This document shows, piece after piece, positions 60,144-63,759 of a stretch of DNA of 63,759 nt. The stretch spans positions 1 through 63,759 of the forward strand of contig JALEKY010000069.1 of the NCBI GenBank assembly GCA_022768945.1, in the 5' to 3' direction. How positions within the stretch are numbered: position 1 is the first letter of the stretch; the number at the start of each line of letters is the position of its first letter. Both the position numbers and the translations under genes were made by a program. The notes under the pieces were generated by a model. The model had not been told where the DNA came from and did no database searches. It saw nothing but the letters and a program-made list of their open reading frames with translations. Origin of the DNA: Christensenellaceae bacterium (GTDB lineage: Bacteria > Bacillota > Clostridia > Christensenellales > Borkfalkiaceae).

Positions 60144-61301
60144 ATGGATAAAAAGAAAGTAGTAGTTAATTTTTGCGAGGCAGGTCAGGGGCATATAGTG
60201 ACCGCTCAATCGATAGCGGAAAGTCTCGAAAGCAAATACGGCGACAAGATAGACGTCGTTCGCGACTATATGTATCGCGACTCCGGAGACAAAACGCTTA
60301 TAAATCATGAAAAGTATCTTATAAAAGACGTTTGCAGGGCGAATAAAAATCGTTTGCATCTCGTATTTCAGCTTTTGCTTATGAAGGTCTTCGGGGAGAA
60401 ATTTACGATAAATCTCGTATACAACCTGTATTTCGGTAAGGTCAAGAAAAAATCGATTGTTCACCTTGCGTCGATGAAGGCGGATATGTATGTTTCCACT
60501 CATTTCGAAAGTTATTATTTCGCATGTTGCGCAAAAGCAAAAGGACTTATAAATTCGCTTGTGGTGAATTATAACCCCGACCATAACGTTCACGGCTGGT
60601 GGGATAGGCGCGGAGATATTTTTATAGTGAATAATCCGTTTGCGGAGAAGGAAGCATTGGAGATGCACTTCCCAAAGGAGCGAGTGAAACGCGTCAACTT
60701 CATGGCGCGCAAGCAGATAGTAAACGCCAACGAAAGCAAGGAATTTTACCGTGAAAAGCTTGGTATACCGCAGGGTAAGTTCACCGTTATGCTTTCCGAC
60801 GGTGGGTATGCGGCGGCTAAACTCGAAGAATATACGGACGAACTTTTAAAGACAGACGCGGAAATAACTCTTATTCCCGTTTGCGGAAAAAACGAAAAGC
60901 TGTACGAAAAATATCTTTCCCTTAAAAACGTAAAACAGAATATCACGTTTATGCCCGTTCCGTTTTTGACGAACATAGAGGAATATTATGCCGCAAGCGA
61001 TATTCTTATAACGAAAGCCGGGCCGAACGCAATTACCGACTGCGTTTTTATGGGCACGCCCATTATGACGAATTTCTACTCGGGCAAAATAGAACAGACC
61101 TCTTCGAGACTCTTTACCGAGTATTATAAAACGGGAGTTTTCGAACCCGACGCAAAGGAAGCGAGAAAAAAAATAGAAGCTTACGCGGCAGATCCCAGCT
61201 TGCTCGACGTTTACAGAGAAAACACGAAAAAACTCGACAAAACGAAAAACGGCGCGGACGAGATTGCCGATATAATCGCGGAAGCTCTCGGGGTAATCTG
61301 A
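60144..61301 (+). CDS. glycolipid glycosyltransferase (UgtP/MGDG synthase-like)
   Basis: 385 residues, GT-B fold of family GT28. EAGQGHIVTAQSIAESL is the acceptor loop, VNYNPDHNVHGWWD lies mid-chain, and the donor half has MLSDGGYAAAKLEE, PFLTNIEEYYAASDILITKAGPNAITDC and GTPIMTNFYSGKIEQ. These resemble processive diacylglycerol glucosyltransferases. ATG 60144 is preferred to 60066: the upstream 78 bases include a degenerate dispersed element (CCCCTTTTTCGCACAAG). The acceptor is probably diacylglycerol. Confidence 0.83.
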   Translation: MDKKKVVVNFCEAGQGHIVTAQSIAESLESKYGDKIDVVRDYMYRDSGDKTLINHEKYLIKDVCRANKNRLHLVFQLLLMKVFGEKFTINLVYNLYFGKVKKKSIVHLASMKADMYVSTHFESYYFACCAKAKGLINSLVVNYNPDHNVHGWWDRRGDIFIVNNPFAEKEALEMHFPKERVKRVNFMARKQIVNANESKEFYREKLGIPQGKFTVMLSDGGYAAAKLEEYTDELLKTDAEITLIPVCGKNEKLYEKYLSLKNVKQNITFMPVPFLTNIEEYYAASDILITKAGPNAITDCVFMGTPIMTNFYSGKIEQTSSRLFTEYYKTGVFEPDAKEARKKIEAYAADPSLLDVYRENTKKLDKTKNGADEIADIIAEALGVI

Positions 61302-61350
61302 AGCCGAGAGTATAAGCGGTCGTTTTCGACGAATCCCTAAGACAAAACTA

Positions 61351-61387
61351 AAAAAAGCGCGTATTTCGCGCATTATCGGACGCTTTT
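61351..61387 (+). repeat. CGCRCRTTAW dispersed element, copy 10
   Basis: Core CGCGCATTAT at 61367-61376, with arms AAAAGCG (61353-61359) and CGCTTTT (61381-61387) fully paired. It lies between convergent genes and could terminate both. Confidence 0.74.
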
Positions 61388-61451
61388 AAGAGATAAATAA
61401 GCGGGCGGCGAATTAAATAAATTCGCCGCCCGCGGTATTTTTATATGGTTT

Positions 61452-62693
61452 TTAGTCTTTCTTTTCCGTCATATAATCGTAGAGTTCTTCAGTTGCGAAA
61501 TGCAGCTTTGTCAGGCAGTTTTTCGCGGTGAGAGGGAAGACGAAATAGGTGTCTTCCAAAGTGCACAAATCTATAGCGTCGCCGCGCCCCTTGTAGTCGT
61601 ATTCTATATGACACGAACTCATCGAAGGAGCGGGACGATTGAATTCGAACGGTTTACCGTCGATTGTTCCGGTCATCGTAAACCCGTTGTAATCCTGGGT
61701 GAGTTTAACTTCTCCGAGCGGTTTAAAACCTTTCTTAGAACACTCGAGCCATTCGAGGCGCGCCGTATCTTCAAACTTATAATTGCCGCTTCTGACTTCT
61801 TCTCTTACTTTTTCTCTTTCCCAGTTATACCATTCGACGGGCGAAGAAAATCTCGTTTCGGTGTTTTCGGCTTTCAGCGTGCCGTATTCGTCCATATCCC
61901 ATACCGTTCCGCAGTCTTCGCACCAAATCTTTTTGCCTTTGGAATAGGTGGTAAACTCCTTTTCGCAGTGGGGGCAGCGATACAACACTTTGTGAATGTT
62001 CGTGGCTCTTTCGGGGCTGTTTATTTTTATATGATTCTGCTTTTGCCAAGCGTAATCGTCGTAATGGAAGTTGTCCTCTATGCGCTTTTGAATTTCGTCG
62101 GCGGAAAGAGCCTCAGTTTCCTCTCTCGTAACAACTTGTTTGAATTCGGCGGAAACTGGCACTTTTCTGTACGGATGTTTGTTCCACTGCGGCGAACGCA
62201 AGAAGTTACCCGTCATGGTAAGAATTACTACGGGGCATTTAGCCACTTTCGCAAGCTTGCCGAGCGCGCCGTCTATTCTCTCCGTTGCGCCGATGAGAGA
62301 AAACCTCGCTTCGGGATAGATTACGACAGAAGTTTTATCCTTAGTGAGGGCATGGAGAATATGTTTTACAACGGTAATATCGCCGGTAAATTTTCTCTTG
62401 TAGATAACGCCGATCTGCCTGAAAATCCATTCTCTGCCGTTGAACTCCTCTATCGAAGCAACCCAGCCGGTTTTATTCGGATAAACAGCCTTTGCAGCCA
62501 CTGCGAAATCCACCATCGAGCCGTGGTTGGAAAGCACTATATACGGCGGTTTAAGTCCTTCGCAATTAACTTTGTTAATTTTGCCTTTTACGGGCAGAAG
62601 CATTGCCGTGGAAGCCACCAATTCGATAAATTGCCAGAACCCGTTTACTTTATGCGGGCGTTCTTTTGTGTTGAATTTTTCTTTACTGCTCAT
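61452..62693 (-). CDS. PlsC-like acyltransferase with zinc ribbon and C-terminal domain
   Basis: 413 residues. Residues about 20-215 are acyltransferase: LSNHGSMVDF (HX4D), FRQIGVIYKR and IYPEARFSL. A zinc ribbon with four cysteines (RCPHCEKEF ... IWCEDCGTVWD) lies near 255-285, then a beta-rich domain to the end that I do not recognise. Normal PlsC proteins stop at about 240 residues. ATG 62693 is preferred over GTG 62702. Divergent from the TetR regulator, which may control it. Confidence 0.83.
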   Translation of the reverse strand: MSSKEKFNTKERPHKVNGFWQFIELVASTAMLLPVKGKINKVNCEGLKPPYIVLSNHGSMVDFAVAAKAVYPNKTGWVASIEEFNGREWIFRQIGVIYKRKFTGDITVVKHILHALTKDKTSVVIYPEARFSLIGATERIDGALGKLAKVAKCPVVILTMTGNFLRSPQWNKHPYRKVPVSAEFKQVVTREETEALSADEIQKRIEDNFHYDDYAWQKQNHIKINSPERATNIHKVLYRCPHCEKEFTTYSKGKKIWCEDCGTVWDMDEYGTLKAENTETRFSSPVEWYNWEREKVREEVRSGNYKFEDTARLEWLECSKKGFKPLGEVKLTQDYNGFTMTGTIDGKPFEFNRPAPSMSSCHIEYDYKGRGDAIDLCTLEDTYFVFPLTAKNCLTKLHFATEELYDYMTEKKD

Positions 62694-62744
62694 AACACTC
62701 ACTTATTCTCGCGCCCGCGATTTTATTTCAGGCGCGAATATCGG

Positions 62745-62772
62745 TTGAAAAAATAATTATTTATGCTATAAT
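62745..62772 (+). promoter_or_regulatory. promoter of the TetR gene
   Basis: TTGAAA (62745-62750), 16 bases, TATAAT (62767-62772). The leader of about 125 bases holds GTTCT...AGAAC (about 62781-62811) and the perfect palindrome GTGAATTCAC (62869-62878), either of which could be an operator for the divergent pair. Confidence 0.65.
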
Positions 62773-62902
62773 TATAGTACAGTTCTTTTGTTAAATCAAC
62801 TACTTTTAGAACATAATTTTTACCATTTACGTAACAAATGAGTAAAAACTTTTCACCGAAAACACCGTGTGAATTCACTAAATCGCGCAAACAGGAGGCT
62901 TT

Positions 62903-63481
62903 ATGATTACCGAAAAAAAAGGAGATAAACGTACCGAACGCACCAAAAAAGCAATCACCGAAGCGTTTACCGATTTGATAATCGAAAAAGAATACAGCGA
63001 AATAACGGTTACCGAACTTGCGGAACGTGCGGGCATAAACAGAAAAACCTTCTATTCTCATTACGAGTGTATCGAAGACGTGCTTGACGAAATGCAGCTT
63101 GAAATCGCGGAAAGAATTGTGGAAATATACCTTTCGAAGAATCACGAGTCGTTCGACGTCAAGGCGTTTTCCGAAACCCTTATGGCTATTTTGGAGGAAA
63201 ACTATTCTCTTTACCGCAGAATACTTGTAGCCAATTCTTACAGATTTTTTTCCAGAAATATAAAAGATTTGCTTAAAGATTCGTTTCTCACAAAGCTTAC
63301 GAACGCTTCAGACATAGACAAAGAAGAGATGAATCTTATGGCGGAATTCTGCGTTACCGGGCTTGCCAAAATCTATAAAGTGTGGTTTGAAAATCCGTCC
63401 GGAATTTCCGAAGAACGCGTTACCGAGCTTGCCGGCAGAATGTTGTGGAACGGACTCAGCTCCTTTGTAAACAAACGATAG
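62903..63481 (+). CDS. TetR/AcrR family regulator
   Basis: 192 residues. TKKAITEAFTDLIIEKEYSEITVTELAERAGINRKTFYSHYE (about 12-55) is the TetR helix-turn-helix. The C-terminal part is helical, with the IDKEEMNLMAEFCVTGLAKIYKVWF segment typical of TetR_C_7-like regulators. GGAGG precedes ATG. It probably controls the divergent acyltransferase and perhaps the next gene. Confidence 0.9.
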   Translation: MITEKKGDKRTERTKKAITEAFTDLIIEKEYSEITVTELAERAGINRKTFYSHYECIEDVLDEMQLEIAERIVEIYLSKNHESFDVKAFSETLMAILEENYSLYRRILVANSYRFFSRNIKDLLKDSFLTKLTNASDIDKEEMNLMAEFCVTGLAKIYKVWFENPSGISEERVTELAGRMLWNGLSSFVNKR

Positions 63482-63504
63482 CTTTGCGTTTTAGAGAAAA
63501 ACAC

Positions 63505-63536
63505 CGCGATAACGCGCGATATACGGTACTTTTTAA
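63505..63536 (+). repeat. CGCRCRTTAW dispersed element, copy 12
   Basis: Core ATAACGCGCG at 63509-63518, followed by ATATACGGTACTTTTTAAAA. Nearly identical to copy 5. Lies upstream of the partial gene at the window end. Confidence 0.72.
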
Positions 63537-63607
63537 AAATCTACCCGTAGCCGGTGAGGTAGGACGCCATTACCGCAGGCTAAGCGAAATACGAAAAGGA
63601 TATAAAA

Positions 63608-63759
63608 ATGACAAAGAAAAAAGCCAAGATTTTTCTTATAATAGCTATACCGCTTCTCGTTGCCGCCGCAGGGTTGACCGCGTTTTTCATGATTAAATTT
63701 TCATATCAAAGCAAATACGCGCTTGAAAAATGCAATGAGAGTATTTTCGAACGCAACAA
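63608..63759 (+). CDS. N-terminus of a membrane-anchored or secreted protein (cut by window end)
   Basis: ATG 63608, with AAAAGGATATAAAA ahead. The 50 visible residues start MTKKKAKIFLIIAIPLLVAA, a signal anchor of about 20 hydrophobic residues after four lysines, then FFMIKFSYQSKYALEKCNESI, polar and possibly helical. No family can be given from this much. Confidence 0.7.
   Translation, partial: MTKKKAKIFLIIAIPLLVAAAGLTAFFMIKFSYQSKYALEKCNESIFERN

Noticed and set aside
61500-62756. 418-codon plus-strand frame opposite the zinc-ribbon acyltransferase
   Set aside because: No family resemblance; the minus-strand gene has HX4D, EAR and paired CxxC motifs.
1-63759. Mobile elements, prophage, toxin-antitoxin or defence islands
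   Set aside because: No transposase, integrase, capsid, nuclease-helicase or toxin-like genes were found; gene content and codon use are even across the window.

Overview
This window looks like a chromosomal segment of an endospore-forming, probably anaerobic member of the class Clostridia. The sporulation genes sigK, spoVT, spoVB and spmAB, a complete V-type ATPase operon, strong AGGAG ribosome binding sites and TTGNNN-17-TATAAT promoters support this. Codon use and the mix of functions suggest an uncultured gut lineage such as Christensenellales; that finer placement is my inference. I see no rRNA, tRNA, phage, insertion sequence or CRISPR array.

Layout. 1-4.7 kb: the tail of a cut gene, a small HIRAN-like reading frame without a start codon, a patatin-like lipase and a fused MacB-type ABC exporter. 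4.7-19.0 kb: a DeoR-type regulator divergent from nine genes on one strand (PHP phosphoesterase, SrlD-like dehydrogenase, rhamnulokinase, two class II aldolases, SorE-like dehydrogenase, then E2, E3 and a fused E1 alpha-beta of a 2-oxoacid dehydrogenase complex) ending in a strong terminator. This is the most system-like part of the window: a sugar kinase/aldolase route physically joined to an acyl-CoA-forming complex. 19.0-27.8 kb: an MntP-like membrane protein with a structured leader, an O-antigen ligase-like protein, a ClC transporter, a TraX-like protein, an XRE regulator, an SGNH hydrolase and two DegV paralogues. 27.8-36.9 kb: a V-type ATPase operon (H-like, I, K, E, C, F, A, B, D) whose K subunit keeps the sodium-binding residues. 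37-45.7 kb: pyridoxal kinase, a lipoprotein, MazG, DusB, a nitrilase-fold protein without its catalytic cysteine, TrmL, SigK, an SDR, ThyA and FolA. 46-51 kb: SpoVB, SpoVT, MATE, SpmB and SpmA. 51.2-58.1 kb: MetG, TatD, a TatD-linked radical SAM protein, KsgA, and a DUF1538 membrane protein with two P-II-like proteins. 58.2 kb to the end: two PlsC-like acyltransferases, glucokinase, a glycolipid glycosyltransferase, a TetR regulator and the start of a membrane-anchored protein, together suggestive of membrane (glyco)lipid synthesis.

Two non-coding signals stand out. A dispersed intergenic element of about 35 bp with the core CGCRCRTTAW occurs at least twelve times, often just ahead of a ribosome binding site and in several copies inside covarying hairpin arms. 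Between the XRE and SGNH genes there are five GTAGAG direct repeats at a 21-22 bp period. I do not recognise either from known families.
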